From Symbioplanes lichenis (lineage in GTDB: Bacteria; Actinomycetota; Actinomycetes; Mycobacteriales; Micromonosporaceae): DNA of 64,000 nt. The notes beneath the pieces were generated by a model. It saw only the letters and a program-made list of their open reading frames with translations. It did not search any database and was not told the origin of the DNA. The position numbers and the translations under genes are program-made. The stretch covers positions 37,755 through 101,754 of the forward strand of contig NZ_JAUZQD010000021.1 of NCBI RefSeq assembly GCF_030709675.1, read 5' to 3'. Shown in pieces: positions 16,779 to 26,553 of this stretch. The stretch's first letter is position 1; the number at the start of each line of letters is the position of its first letter.

Positions 16779-17494
16779 CAGTTCCCCCCGGAGTCGCACT
16801 TGTCCCCGAAGCGCCCGCACAGCGCCGCCGAGGTGATCTTGAGGGTGAGCCCGAAGGTGACCTTGTCCTCGTCCGAGTCCGGGTCGTCCTCCTGGAGCAC
16901 GGAGGTCAGGTACGGGTCGGCGACCAGCGTCTGCTTACCGAGCGCCTCGATGTACGCCGCCACGGCCTCCTTGTCCGGCCCGCTCCCCGTGACGGTCAGC
17001 GTGCCGATCGTGGCGGCCGCGCTGCCGGTCGTGGCGGTCGACGTGCCCGAGCCCGTGCCGGCGTCGAGCGCGCCGTTGATCCCGTCCAGGGTCAGCCCGG
17101 CGCCGGTGGCCGTGTCGTCGAGCGTGTCGAGCAGCCGGGCCCAGCCGAGGTCGTTCTTCATGACGGCCTGCAGCTGCTTCGCGAGCGCCTGGGTGTCGTT
17201 CTGCACGTCCACGACCTCGGCGTAGTCCCGCTGGTCGCGCTGCAGGGCGGTGACCTCGCCGGTGGCGTCGGTCAGCTCCTTGTCGGCGGCCTGGGTGTCC
17301 TGGTTGGCGAGGAAGAACCAGGCGCCGAGCATGGCCATCACGAGCAGGACGACGACGATGACCCAGCCCCGGGTGCGCCGCGCCCGGCGGGCCAGCGAGA
17401 TCTCCTCGGGCAGCAGGCTGGCCGAGATGGTGAGCAGCCGGTTGACCCGCTGCGGCGTGGAGGCCGGGTCGACCGGCATGAGGGCTGTGGCCAT
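16778..17494 (-). CDS. pilN: Pilus assembly protein PilN
   Basis: This 238-residue protein has a cytoplasmic N-terminal tail (about 45 residues), a single membrane helix (WVIVVVLLVMAMLGAWFFLA), a coiled coil and a periplasm-side-type domain. The position between pilM and pilO and the fold pattern identify PilN, although primary sequence is divergent. A Gly/Thr/Ala-rich stretch (residues ~145-160) makes a flexible loop. It ends with two cysteines near CGRFGDKCDSGGN. The start overlaps the pilM stop by one base. Confidence 0.83.
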   Translation of the reverse strand: MATALMPVDPASTPQRVNRLLTISASLLPEEISLARRARRTRGWVIVVVLLVMAMLGAWFFLANQDTQAADKELTDATGEVTALQRDQRDYAEVVDVQNDTQALAKQLQAVMKNDLGWARLLDTLDDTATGAGLTLDGINGALDAGTGSGTSTATTGSAAATIGTLTVTGSGPDKEAVAAYIEALGKQTLVADPYLTSVLQEDDPDSDEDKVTFGLTLKITSAALCGRFGDKCDSGGN

Positions 17495-18519
17495 CAGGCT
17501 GCCGCTCCCAGGGTCAGGCCGATCGACACGGCGGCCGCCGGCACGAAGCTGTCGAAGCCGCGCTCGCGGGCCTTGCGGGTGTCCCGCAGGCGCGCGGCGC
17601 TGTCGGCGTACATCACCGAGACGCCGAGCTCCTTCTGGACGTGCTCGGCCAGGCCGGGCATGAGCGCGCTGCCGCCGCAGAGGGCCACCCGGGTGACCTG
17701 CTTCTGCCGCTCACCCGAGGCCAGGTACGTGAACGAGCTGCGCAGCTCGTTGATCAGCGGCCGGATCGCGTCGCTCGCCGCGGTCGCGGTGTCCGGCCGG
17801 CCGTCGCCGTGCAGCCCGAAGCGGCACTTGAGCGCCTCCGCCTCCGGCGCGGGGATGCCCAGCCGGGTCGCGATGCTCTCGGTGATCTCGGCTCCGCCGC
17901 GCGGCACCGTACGCACGATGAGCGGCTCGCCGTCGGCGTGCACCACCACGCTGGTCACCTCGGCGCCGATGTCCACGAGCGCCTCCACCTGGGCGTCGAG
18001 CCGGGACGCCGCGCGCAGCAGGGCGAACGACGCGAGGTCGACGTTGACGACGTGCAGCCCGGCCTTCTCGACGGCCTGAACCAGCTCCATCACGGCGTCC
18101 TTGGGCATGGCGACGAGCAGGCCGCGCACGGTCGGGCTGGTGCCCGGGTCCTCCAGCGGCCGGAAGTCCAGCAGCGACCGCTCGACCGCCAGCGGGAGCA
18201 TGTCGCGGACCTGGAACGGCAGGGAGCGGCGCATCTCCTTCTGCGGCAGGTTGGAGACGGTCATCTCGCGGACCACCAGCTGCGGGTTGGTCATGCCGAG
18301 CAGGACGTGCTTGGTGTTGAACTTGCAGGCGGCCCAGAGTTGCTTGAGCGCCGAGGTCACCGCGACCGCGTCGGTCAGAACCCCGCCCTGCATGGTGCCG
18401 GGCGGCAGGGGGATCTGCCCGAAGTTGGACAGGTTGAACTCGTCCTTCGCCCTGCGCACCTCCACGGCACGAATCGACGACGAGCCGATGTCGAGCCCGA
18501 TCGGATTGACGCCAGCCAT
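17494..18519 (-). CDS. pilM: Type IV pilus ATPase-like protein PilM
   Basis: This 341-residue actin-like protein has the phosphate-1 motif LDIGSSSIRAVEV, a phosphate-2-like DIGAEVTSVVV and the adenosine motif CGGSALMPGL. Membership of the PilM/FtsA-like family is clear. It binds PilN at the cytoplasmic face and couples the motor to the pilus platform. The start ATG 18519 has AAGGA 6 bases upstream. It is followed directly by pilN (TGATG overlap). Confidence 0.92.
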   Translation of the reverse strand: MAGVNPIGLDIGSSSIRAVEVRRAKDEFNLSNFGQIPLPPGTMQGGVLTDAVAVTSALKQLWAACKFNTKHVLLGMTNPQLVVREMTVSNLPQKEMRRSLPFQVRDMLPLAVERSLLDFRPLEDPGTSPTVRGLLVAMPKDAVMELVQAVEKAGLHVVNVDLASFALLRAASRLDAQVEALVDIGAEVTSVVVHADGEPLIVRTVPRGGAEITESIATRLGIPAPEAEALKCRFGLHGDGRPDTATAASDAIRPLINELRSSFTYLASGERQKQVTRVALCGGSALMPGLAEHVQKELGVSVMYADSAARLRDTRKARERGFDSFVPAAAVSIGLTLGAAA

Positions 18520-18529
18520 CGAGTTCCTT

Positions 18530-19312
18530 TCAGACGGTGGGCGTGAGGAGGGAGGAGTACCAGTCGGCGATGGGGGCGCCGGCGAAGATCGCGAGGAAGG
18601 CCCCGGCGAGCAGGAAGGGCCCGTACGGGATCTTGGACTTGCGGGTCGCGCGCCCGGCCGCCATGAGGGCGCTCCCGGCGAACCCGCCGATGACGAAGCC
18701 CGCGAACAGGCCGACCAGCACCCAGCTCCAGCCCAGCCAGCCGAGATACAGCGCGAGCAGCGGCGCGAGCTTGATGTCGCCCCAGCCCATCTTGAAGAGG
18801 CGCAGGAAGAGGAAGAACCCCCACACCAGGGCCGCGGCGATCAGCGCCCGCGTGCCGGCCGTCCACTGTCCGTCAAAGATCATGGGCGGGAGCAGCAGGA
18901 ACAGCGCGACGCTGTAGGACGGCAGCACGATCTGGTCGGGCAGCCGGAAGACGTCGAGGTCGATCATGGTGAGGGCGACAGCGATCGCGGCCAGGTAGAG
19001 GAACGCGGGCAGCTCCCACGACCAGCCGAACTTCGCCGTCACCGCCAGGAAGAGCGCCGCGGTGCCCGCTTCGACGAGCGGGTAGCGGGCGCTGATCGGC
19101 GCCTCGCAGTCCGCGCACCGGCCCCGCAGCAGCAGCCAGCCGGCGACCGGGATGTTGTGCCGGGGCCGGATCTCGTGCCCGCAGGCGGGGCAGTGCGAGC
19201 CGGGCCGGACCAGGGACTCGCCCCGGGGCACCCGGTGGATCACCACGTTGAGGAACGAGCCCACCGCGAGGCCGAGCATGCCGACGATGCCGAGCAGGAG
19301 CGGCTGCGGCAT
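18530..19312 (-). CDS. pilD: Prepilin peptidase PilD
   Basis: This 260-residue polytopic enzyme has a cytoplasmic zinc domain with two CxxC pairs (HCPACGHE and GRCADCE) and two catalytic aspartates (IDLDVFRLPD and MGWGDIKLA), the aspartic-protease signature of bifunctional leader peptidase/N-methylases. About seven to eight membrane helices follow. It should process PilA and the three minor pilins. ATG 19312 has GGAG 7 bases upstream. Its position inside the operon, between pilA and pilM, supports the role. Confidence 0.93.
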   Translation of the reverse strand: MPQPLLLGIVGMLGLAVGSFLNVVIHRVPRGESLVRPGSHCPACGHEIRPRHNIPVAGWLLLRGRCADCEAPISARYPLVEAGTAALFLAVTAKFGWSWELPAFLYLAAIAVALTMIDLDVFRLPDQIVLPSYSVALFLLLPPMIFDGQWTAGTRALIAAALVWGFFLFLRLFKMGWGDIKLAPLLALYLGWLGWSWVLVGLFAGFVIGGFAGSALMAAGRATRKSKIPYGPFLLAGAFLAIFAGAPIADWYSSLLTPTV

Positions 19313-19383
19313 GTCGGTCTCCTTCGGAGTGGGGAGCGCTCCGGGCGGTGTGTCGGGGCACACCGCCCGGAGCCTGGTGCTGC

Positions 19384-19857
19384 TTACTTGCAGGTGTCGA
19401 TGCTGACGGCGGGGGTCGGAGCGGAGACCGAGCCGCCCTTGGTGCTGTCGTAGACGTAGACCTTGCCGCTGCCGCCGCCGTTGGTCGCGCAGACCAGGTA
19501 CGACTTGTCCGTGCCGACGTACGTCATGGTGGTCTTGTCCGAGAGCGTGACCAGGCCGGTCGTGCCGGTGGCGGTCCCGAGGTTGAAGGACTGCTTGGTG
19601 GCCGACCAGACCTGCTTGCCGGTGGGCGTCGTCGGGTAGACGTTGCCGTTGTCGGTGTAGTACTGCTCGATGGTGCTGATGGCGCCGCGCACGTCGGACT
19701 GGGCCGACTTGTCGGCGGCACCCTGCCGGTAGTTCAGGTAGACCGGAACAGCGATGGCGACCAGCACGCCGATGATGACCACGACCACCAGGAGCTCGAT
19801 GAGGGTGAAGCCCTCGTCGTCCTTCTTCGTGCGCATCCGGGCGATGATGTCCTGCAT
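19384..19857 (-). CDS. pilA: Major type IV pilin PilA
   Basis: This 157-residue prepilin has a basic leader ending KKDDEG, then FTLIELLVVVVIIGVLVAIA with Glu5, the canonical assembly helix. After processing it is about 140 residues. The globular domain has two cysteines (VCATNG and the C-terminal DTCK), which can form the D-region disulfide. ATG 19857 follows GGAGG by 9 bases, a strong site fitting high expression. About 100 bases upstream separate it from pilC, leaving room for its own promoter. Confidence 0.93.
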   Translation of the reverse strand: MQDIIARMRTKKDDEGFTLIELLVVVVIIGVLVAIAVPVYLNYRQGAADKSAQSDVRGAISTIEQYYTDNGNVYPTTPTGKQVWSATKQSFNLGTATGTTGLVTLSDKTTMTYVGTDKSYLVCATNGGGSGKVYVYDSTKGGSVSAPTPAVSIDTCK

Positions 19858-19955
19858 TGGGGGTGCCTCCGTGGGCGTCAGGGTGATACGGGGACGGGGA
19901 TGGGTGTGACGTTGACCGGAGACCGGTCGCGTGCGGTGCTGCTCCAGAGCCGGCA

Positions 19956-21188
19956 TCAGTTGCTCTGGATGTTCTGGTAGATCGTGAACATCGGCAGGTA
20001 CAGGCAGATCACCATCCCGCCGACCACGGCACCCATGACGAGCACCATGATCGGTTCGATCGAGGCGGTGAGGGACTCGGCGGCGCTGTCGACTTCCCTG
20101 TCATAGAAATCGGCAACCTTGTCGAGCATCTGACTGATTTGACCGCTTTCTTCGCCCACTTCGATCATCTGCGTGACCATCTCGGGGAAGATCTTGTGGT
20201 GCCGCATGGCCGAGGACATGGGCTGCCCGTCGCGTACGGCGGACTGCACGTCCTTCATGGCCATGTTGATGACCTCGTTGCCGGTCGTCTCGCCGACGAC
20301 GGCGAGCGCCTGCATCACGGGCACGCCGACGTTGAGCAGCAGGCCGAGGTTGCGCGAGAAGCGGGACATCGCCAGCTTGCTGAAGAGCGAGCCGAAGACC
20401 GGCATCCTGAGCTTGGTGCGGTCGACGAAGAGCCTGTACTCGTCGCTGGCCCGCAGCTGGCGCTTGTGCACCGAGGCGATCGCGATGCCGGCCCCGATGA
20501 CCAGCGGGCCGATCCACCCCATGTTGTGGCTGGTGTCGACCAGGAACTGGGTGATCGCCGGCAGCTGCCCGCCGAGGTTCTTGAACATGTCCTCGAAGAT
20601 CGGGACGATGAAGATCAGCACGGCCGCGATCAGCACGAACGTGAAGCCGAGCACGATGATCGGATAGGTCAGCGCACTCTTGATCTTGCCGCGGAGCGCG
20701 GTGTCCTTCTCCAGGCTGTCCGCGACCTGCTCCAGGGCGCGGTCGATCATACCGCCGGCCTCGCCCGCCCGGACCATGGCGACGAAGAGGCGCGGGAAGA
20801 CCTTGTCGTGCTTGGCCAGCGAGGACGAGAGCGAGACACCACCCGCGACATCCGTACGGACCTCGCCCAGCGCCTTCTTCAACGGCGGCGCGCCGGTCTG
20901 CTCCTCGAGGATCGCCAGCGAGCGCAGCAGCGACATGCCCGAGGCGGTCATCGTCGCGAACTGCCGCGCGAAGACGGCCAGATCCTTGAGCTTGACCTTG
21001 TTGCCGAACCCCGGGATCGAGATCTCGCGGTTGAGGCCCTGGCCGGCCTCCATCAGCTCGAGCGGCGTCTCGCCCCGCTGGCGCAGCAGGTGCGACGCCG
21101 CGGTCTCGTTCGCCGCCTCCACCGTGCCCTTGATCTTGCGGCCGGTGGAGTCGATGCCCTCGTACTGGAAAGTCTTGGTGGCCGGCAT
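19956..21188 (-). CDS. pilC: Pilus platform protein PilC
   Basis: This 410-residue inner-membrane protein contains two T2SSF repeats, with the characteristic FARQFATMTASGMSLLRSLA and GEESGQISQMLDKVADFYD. Three membrane helices lie near residues 170-200, 215-235 and 375-400. It anchors the extension and retraction ATPases. The start lies one base after the pilT stop, so translation is coupled. Confidence 0.94.
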   Translation of the reverse strand: MPATKTFQYEGIDSTGRKIKGTVEAANETAASHLLRQRGETPLELMEAGQGLNREISIPGFGNKVKLKDLAVFARQFATMTASGMSLLRSLAILEEQTGAPPLKKALGEVRTDVAGGVSLSSSLAKHDKVFPRLFVAMVRAGEAGGMIDRALEQVADSLEKDTALRGKIKSALTYPIIVLGFTFVLIAAVLIFIVPIFEDMFKNLGGQLPAITQFLVDTSHNMGWIGPLVIGAGIAIASVHKRQLRASDEYRLFVDRTKLRMPVFGSLFSKLAMSRFSRNLGLLLNVGVPVMQALAVVGETTGNEVINMAMKDVQSAVRDGQPMSSAMRHHKIFPEMVTQMIEVGEESGQISQMLDKVADFYDREVDSAAESLTASIEPIMVLVMGAVVGGMVICLYLPMFTIYQNIQSN

Positions 21189-21189
21189 G

Positions 21190-22368
21190 TCACACCCGTC
21201 CGATCAGGCGTTTGAGCTCGTCCGCGGAGTGGCAGATCTCCAGCGCGGCCTGCATCGTCACGATGCCCTCGCGCACCCGGTCGGCCAGGTGCTGGTCGAA
21301 GGCGAGCATGCCCTCGTTCCCGCCGGCCTGCATGAACGACGGGATCTGGTGCGACTTGCCCTCGCGGATGAGGCTGCGGATGGCCGGCGTGGCGGTCAGG
21401 ATCTCGCAGACCACCGCGCGGCCCTTGCCGTCGGCGCGCGGCGCGAGCGCCTGGGTGACCACGCCCTGCAGCGAGGCCGCCAGCTGGGCGCGGATCTGCA
21501 GCTGCTGGTGCGGCGGGAAGATGTCGATGACGCGGTCGATGGTCTGCGTGGCGCTCTGCGTGTGCAGGGTCGCCAGCACCAGATGGCCGGTCTCGGCCGC
21601 GGTCAGCGCCGTGGCGGTGGTCTCCAGGTCGCGCAGCTCGCCGACCAGGATGATGTCGGGGTCCTGCCGCAGCGCGTGCTTGAGGGCGGCGGCGAAGGTC
21701 TCGGTGTCGGCGCCGACCTCGCGCTGGTTGACCACGCTGCGCTTGTGCGGGTGCAGAAACTCGATCGGGTCCTCGATGGTGATGATGTGGTCGGCCCGGC
21801 TGCGGTTGGCCAGATCGAGCACCGAGGCCAGCGTCGTGGTCTTGCCCGAGCCGGTCGGGCCGGTCACCAGGACCAGGCCGCGCGGCAGGTGGGCGAAGCG
21901 GGCGACCGAGTCGGGCATGCCCAGCTCGTCCAGCGGCTTGATCTTGTGCGGGATGGCCCGGAAGACCGCGCCGCACGAGTTGCGCTGCACATAGAGGTTG
22001 CCGCGGAAGCGGGAGACGCCGGCGATGCTGTGCGCGAAGTCGAGCTCCTGCTCCTTGCGGAACGTCTCCCACTGGGCGGGGGAGACGGCCGCCCGGGCCA
22101 GCAGGGCGGTGTCGGCCGAGTTGAGCGCGCCGTAGCCGGGCAGCGGGCGCAGGCCGCCGTCGACCCGGATCATCGGCGGCGAGCCGACCGTCAGGTGCAG
22201 GTCGGAGCCCCGCGACTCGACCATCATGACGAGCATCTGGTCGAGGACGGCCAGGTCACCCGCGGGCGGGCCGGCGGGTGCGGCCTGCTGCGGCACTTCC
22301 TGTTCCAGCGTGTACATCCGCGGCACCGTCAATCTCGAGACTTCTCTGACGCCACCCTCATTCGGCAT
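21190..22368 (-). CDS. pilT: Type IV pilus retraction ATPase PilT
   Basis: This 392-residue ring ATPase has Walker A GPTGSGKTTT, Walker B DIILVGELRD, the Asp box IITIEDPIEF, His box HLVLATLHT and an N-terminal PilT PAS-like domain (SRGSDLHLTVGSPP). The N-terminal ~35 residues are extra and low in conservation; an internal ATG (MYTLEQEV) is a possible start. It drives retraction, hence twitching or adhesion dynamics. Immediately upstream is a 77-base gap after pilB. Confidence 0.92.
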   Translation of the reverse strand: MPNEGGVREVSRLTVPRMYTLEQEVPQQAAPAGPPAGDLAVLDQMLVMMVESRGSDLHLTVGSPPMIRVDGGLRPLPGYGALNSADTALLARAAVSPAQWETFRKEQELDFAHSIAGVSRFRGNLYVQRNSCGAVFRAIPHKIKPLDELGMPDSVARFAHLPRGLVLVTGPTGSGKTTTLASVLDLANRSRADHIITIEDPIEFLHPHKRSVVNQREVGADTETFAAALKHALRQDPDIILVGELRDLETTATALTAAETGHLVLATLHTQSATQTIDRVIDIFPPHQQLQIRAQLAASLQGVVTQALAPRADGKGRAVVCEILTATPAIRSLIREGKSHQIPSFMQAGGNEGMLAFDQHLADRVREGIVTMQAALEICHSADELKRLIGRV

Positions 22369-22445
22369 TGCCGGTGGCCGGTTTAGGACCTGTTCCCGCA
22401 GACTTGTGCGAGGTTTTCTCCGCGTTTGCTACGATTCGGAGTCGC

Positions 22446-24113
22446 TCAGATGGCGACGCGCATGACCTCGCGCACCGAGGTCAGGCCCCCGGCCGCCTTG
22501 GCCAGGCCGTCGGCGCGGAGCTCGTACATGCCCTGGGCGAGGGCGACCTCGCGGATCTCGCCCGCGGCGGCCCGGCGGATGGTCAGCGACTCGATCTCGG
22601 GCGAGATCGGCATCACCTCGTGCAGCGCGAGCCGGCCCCGATAGCCGGTGTTGGCGCAGTTGCGACAGCCGACCGGGCGATAGAGGGCTTCCGGCACGGC
22701 CAGATCCTCGTAGGGCCACCGGGCCCCCTCGAGTTCCTCGGCCGTCGGCGTGTACGCCTCCTTGCACCAGTCGCAGAGGCGCCGCGACAGCCGCTGGGCC
22801 AGGACGCAGTCCAGCGACGAGCCGACGAGGAACGGCTCGATGCCCATCTCGGTGAGCCGGGTGACCGCGCCGGGCGCGTCGTTGGTGTGCAGTGTGGAAA
22901 GCACCAGGTGACCGGTCAGCGACGCCTCGACCGCGATCTGGGCGGTGTTGCCGTCCCGGATCTCGCCGATGAGCACGACGTCCGGGTCGGAGCGCAGGAT
23001 CGCCGGGAGCACGGCGGCGAACGTCAGGCCGGCCTTCGCGTTGACCTGCACCTGGTTGACGCCCCGCAGCCGGTACTCGACCGGGTCCTCCACGGTGATC
23101 ACGTTGATCTCCGGCTTGCTGATCCGGCCCAGGGTCGCGTACAGCGTGGTGGATTTTCCGGAGCCGGTGGGACCGGTGACCAGGACCATGCCGTGGGGTT
23201 TGGTGAACGACTCGGAGAAGCGGGCCAGGTTGTGGGCGGTGAAGCCGAGCTTGGTCATGTCCAGGTCGATGCCGCCGGTGTCCAGGACGCGCAGGACGAT
23301 CTTCTCGCCCCACACCGTGGGCAGCGTGGCCGTACGCAGGTCGACCGTCCGGTCCCGGATGAGCGCCGTGATGCGCCCGTTCTGCGGGATGCGCCGCTCG
23401 GTGATGTCGACGCCCGACATGATCTTCAGACGCGAGATGAGCGCCGGCATGACGCCCTTGGGCACGGTGTCCAGCTCGTGCATGACGCCGTCGATGCGGT
23501 AGCGCACCCGCATGTCGTCCTCGGTCGGCTCGAGGTGCAGGTCGGAGGCGCGGTTCTGGACGGCCTGCTCGATGAGGTTGTTGACGTAGCGCACGATCGG
23601 CGCGTCGTCGGCCGTGGTGGCCTGCGCGGCCATCGCGGACGTCTCGTCGGCCGCCGCCTCGGCCATGTCGGCCAGGTCGCTGTCCTCGCGCTGCAGCCGC
23701 TCGATGATCCGGCGGACCTCGCTGCGGGCCACGACCACCGGGCGTACGGACATCCCCGTGGACGCCCGGACGTCGTCGAGTGCCACGACGTCGCCGGGGT
23801 CGGTGACGCCGACGATCAGCTCGCCGTCCTGGATCGCCAGGCCGAGCACGCGGTGCCGCAGCACCACGGGCAGCGGGATGCGCTTGAGCGCGGCCGGGTC
23901 CGGGGTGAAGCTGCCCAGGTCGAGGGTGGTGGTGCCGGCGGCGGCCGCGGCGGCCGAGGTCAGCTGCTCCTCGGTCACGACGTTGTCGTTGATCAGGACT
24001 GCCCGGACCGACCGGCCGCTGCGCTGCGCCTCCTCGGCGGCGGCGTCCACCGCCACGGGGTCGACGCCGATCTGCTTCAGGGCGTCGAGCAGCGGCCGGA
24101 AACTCTGGTCCAT
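22446..24113 (-). CDS. pilB: Type IV pilus extension ATPase PilB
   Basis: This 555-residue GspE/PilB ATPase has an N-terminal T2SSE_N domain (to ~150), an N2 domain (NRASDLHLEPTEDDMRVRYR), Walker A GPTGSGKSTT, Walker B VVLIGEIRD, His box HLVLSTLHTND and the zinc tetracysteine CDWC/CRNC. ATG 24113 is chosen because GAGG lies 5-9 bases upstream; ATG 24134 and ATG 24155 are in-frame alternatives. It begins the pil operon, which then runs without long gaps to pilX. Confidence 0.93.
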   Translation of the reverse strand: MDQSFRPLLDALKQIGVDPVAVDAAAEEAQRSGRSVRAVLINDNVVTEEQLTSAAAAAAGTTTLDLGSFTPDPAALKRIPLPVVLRHRVLGLAIQDGELIVGVTDPGDVVALDDVRASTGMSVRPVVVARSEVRRIIERLQREDSDLADMAEAAADETSAMAAQATTADDAPIVRYVNNLIEQAVQNRASDLHLEPTEDDMRVRYRIDGVMHELDTVPKGVMPALISRLKIMSGVDITERRIPQNGRITALIRDRTVDLRTATLPTVWGEKIVLRVLDTGGIDLDMTKLGFTAHNLARFSESFTKPHGMVLVTGPTGSGKSTTLYATLGRISKPEINVITVEDPVEYRLRGVNQVQVNAKAGLTFAAVLPAILRSDPDVVLIGEIRDGNTAQIAVEASLTGHLVLSTLHTNDAPGAVTRLTEMGIEPFLVGSSLDCVLAQRLSRRLCDWCKEAYTPTAEELEGARWPYEDLAVPEALYRPVGCRNCANTGYRGRLALHEVMPISPEIESLTIRRAAAGEIREVALAQGMYELRADGLAKAAGGLTSVREVMRVAI

Positions 24114-24184
24114 GACATCCTCACGAAGCGGCATCCGGGGGTACGCCTGTCCCATCGGTCGCTTTCGTGCGGATCTGAGCCCTG

Positions 24185-25147
24185 TCAGCCGTGGCGGAAG
24201 GTACGGCGGTAGGCGGCCGGGGCGACGCCGACCGACTGCTGGAAGTGCTGCCGGAGGGCGGTCGCGCTGCCCAGCCCGGCGCGCCGGGCGACCACGTCCA
24301 CGCCCAGGTCGGTCGACTCGAGCAGCAGCCGGGCGTGGTCGACCCGCTGCCGGAGGAGCCACTTGAGCGGGCTCAGGCCGGTCTCGTCCCGGAAACGGCG
24401 GGTGAAGGTGCGCACGCTCATGTTCGCGTGCCCGGCCATCTCCTTCAGGCTCACGGGCTCGGCGAGCCGGTCGAGGGCCCACGCCCGGGTCGCGCTCGTC
24501 CCGTCGGCGCGGGCGGCCGGGATCGGACGCTCGATGTACTGCGCCTGGCCCCCGTCGCGGAACGGCGGCACCACGCACCGGCGGGCGGCGGTGTTGGCGA
24601 CGGCGCTGCCGTGGTCCGTCCGCACGACGTGCAGGCACAGGTCGATCCCGGCGCCGACGCCGGCGCTCGTGAGAATGTCGCCACCGTCGACGAACAACAC
24701 GTCGAAGTCCCACTGCACCTGCGGATAGAGCTTGCGCAGCCGCCGGGCCCAACCCCAGTGGCTCGCCGCCGGCCGGTCGTCGAGCAGGCCAGCCGCGGCG
24801 AGTACGGAGGCCCCGGTGCAGATCGAGAGGATGCGCGCGCCCCGGTCGTGCGCCGCGCGCAGCGCCTCGCCCACAGCGGGATCGAGGGTGCCGTCGATCA
24901 GGGTGCGATTGCCGTTCACACCGGCCACGACGACGGTGTCCGCCGTGGCGAGCGCTTCGAGGCCGTGATCCGGCGTGATGGTGAAGCCGCCGCGCGACGG
25001 TCGCACCGGGCCGCCCATGCCGGCGGTCGTCACCTCGTAGAACGGAGTGCCGTCGGCCGCCCGGGCCGAGCCGAGGACCTGCGGCGGGACGGTGAGGTCG
25101 AACCCGACGACGGCGTCCAGGGCGAGCACGGTCACGGCATGCGTCAT
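24185..25147 (-). CDS. GlxA-family transcriptional regulator
   Basis: This 320-residue protein fuses an N-terminal DJ-1/PfpI-like amidotransferase fold (SICTGASVLAAAGLL, with Cys at the nucleophile elbow) to a C-terminal AraC/XylS double helix-turn-helix (EMAGHANMSVRTFTRRFRDE, then LRQHFQQSVGVAPAAYRRTF). Proteins of this type regulate catabolic and stress genes. It is divergent from the MFS transporter at 25219, with 71 bases between starts, so it probably controls that gene. ATG 25147 is preferred; ATG 25165 is in frame. Confidence 0.9.
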   Translation of the reverse strand: MTHAVTVLALDAVVGFDLTVPPQVLGSARAADGTPFYEVTTAGMGGPVRPSRGGFTITPDHGLEALATADTVVVAGVNGNRTLIDGTLDPAVGEALRAAHDRGARILSICTGASVLAAAGLLDDRPAASHWGWARRLRKLYPQVQWDFDVLFVDGGDILTSAGVGAGIDLCLHVVRTDHGSAVANTAARRCVVPPFRDGGQAQYIERPIPAARADGTSATRAWALDRLAEPVSLKEMAGHANMSVRTFTRRFRDETGLSPLKWLLRQRVDHARLLLESTDLGVDVVARRAGLGSATALRQHFQQSVGVAPAAYRRTFRHG

Positions 25148-25218
25148 GGCCCGATTCTTGCGCATCAGGGCCTCCCGGCCACTCGCCCGTACGGACCAAG
25201 CGTCTGCAGAATCAGTCC

Positions 25219-26538
25219 GTGACCTCACGCCGTTTGCACCCGGCCTGGCTCGTCGCCGCCGTGGCCTTCATCGCCCTCATCGGCGCCGCCGGCTTCCGCG
25301 CCACGCCGTCCGTGCTGCTCCAGCCGCTGCACGACGAGTTCGGCTGGTCGCTCGGCACCATCTCGGCCGCCGTCTCCGTCAACCTCCTCCTCTACGGCCT
25401 CACCGCCCCCTTCGCCGCGGCGCTGATGGAGAAGCTCGGCATGCGCCGGGTGGTCGCCGCGGCGCTCGTCCTCGTGGCGGCGGGCAGCGGCCTGACCGTC
25501 TTCATGGGTCACAGCTGGCAGCTGATCCTCTGCTGGGGCGTGCTGGTCGGCCTGGGCACGGGCTCGATGGCCCTCGGCTTCGTGGCGATCGTGACCGGCC
25601 GCTGGTTCGTCGCGCGCCGGGGCCTCGTGACCGGCGTGTTGACCGCGGGCGGCGCCACCGGCCAGCTCATCTTCCTGCCCGTCCTTGCCCGGCTCGCCGA
25701 CTCGTCGGGCTGGCGGACGGCGGCGCTCGTGGTGGCCGGGGCCGCCCTGCTGGTCGTACCCCTGGTGTGGTGGCGCCTGCGGGACCGGCCGGCCGAGCTG
25801 AACGCCCTGCCCTACGGCGCTGTCGAAGAGCCGCCGCCCGCGCCGGTCAACCCGGGCGGTGCCGCCCGCACCGCGCTGCGCTCCCTGCGCGACGCCGCGC
25901 GGACCCGTGCGTTCTGGCTCCTCGCCGGCGGCTTCGCCATCTGCGGCGCGACCACGAACGGCCTGGTCGGCACCCACTTCATCCCGGCCGCCCACGACCA
26001 CGGCATGCCCTCCACCACGGCGGCGAGCCTGCTGGCACTGGTCGGCCTTTTCGACATCGCCGGCACCATCGCCTCCGGCTGGCTCACCGACCGGGTCGAC
26101 AGCCGGCTCCTGCTGGGCGCCTACTACGGCCTGCGCGGCCTGTCGCTGCTGGTCCTGCCGTCCCTCTTCGCGGCCACGGCCCACCCGAGCATGGTCATCT
26201 TCATCCTCTTCTACGGCCTCGACTGGGTCGCCACCGTGCCGCCGACGGTCGCCCTGTGCCGCGAGTACTTCGGAAACCGCGGCGCGGTGGTCTTCGGCTG
26301 GGTCTTCGCCTCTCATCAGCTCGGGGCCGCGGCTGCTGCCTCCGCCGCCGGCCTGGTGCGGGACCGGCTCGGCGACTACGACACCGCCTGGTACGCGGCG
26401 GGAGGGCTCGCGCTGCTCGCCTCGCTGCTGTCCCTGATGCTGCTGGCCGGGCGTCGCACGTCGGCGGCAGGTCCGGCCGGCCCGGGCATCGGCCTCGCCT
26501 TTCCGGCCGCTGCTTCCCCGGCGGCGCCCGCGTCCTGA
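25219..26538 (+). CDS. MFS transporter
   Basis: This 439-residue major facilitator has twelve predicted membrane helices in two halves with a central loop (residues ~195-220, containing PPPAPV). It has an MFS motif-A-like loop after helix 2 (LMEKLGMRR) and a repeat in the second half (SGWLTDRVDSR). The overall pattern is like oxalate/formate or monocarboxylate-type transporters (OFA family). It lacks a clear substrate signature. It is divergent from, and likely regulated by, the GlxA-type regulator. Confidence 0.88.
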   Translation: MTSRRLHPAWLVAAVAFIALIGAAGFRATPSVLLQPLHDEFGWSLGTISAAVSVNLLLYGLTAPFAAALMEKLGMRRVVAAALVLVAAGSGLTVFMGHSWQLILCWGVLVGLGTGSMALGFVAIVTGRWFVARRGLVTGVLTAGGATGQLIFLPVLARLADSSGWRTAALVVAGAALLVVPLVWWRLRDRPAELNALPYGAVEEPPPAPVNPGGAARTALRSLRDAARTRAFWLLAGGFAICGATTNGLVGTHFIPAAHDHGMPSTTAASLLALVGLFDIAGTIASGWLTDRVDSRLLLGAYYGLRGLSLLVLPSLFAATAHPSMVIFILFYGLDWVATVPPTVALCREYFGNRGAVVFGWVFASHQLGAAAAASAAGLVRDRLGDYDTAWYAAGGLALLASLLSLMLLAGRRTSAAGPAGPGIGLAFPAAASPAAPAS

Positions 26539-26553
26539 GGTGCCGTCGTGGCG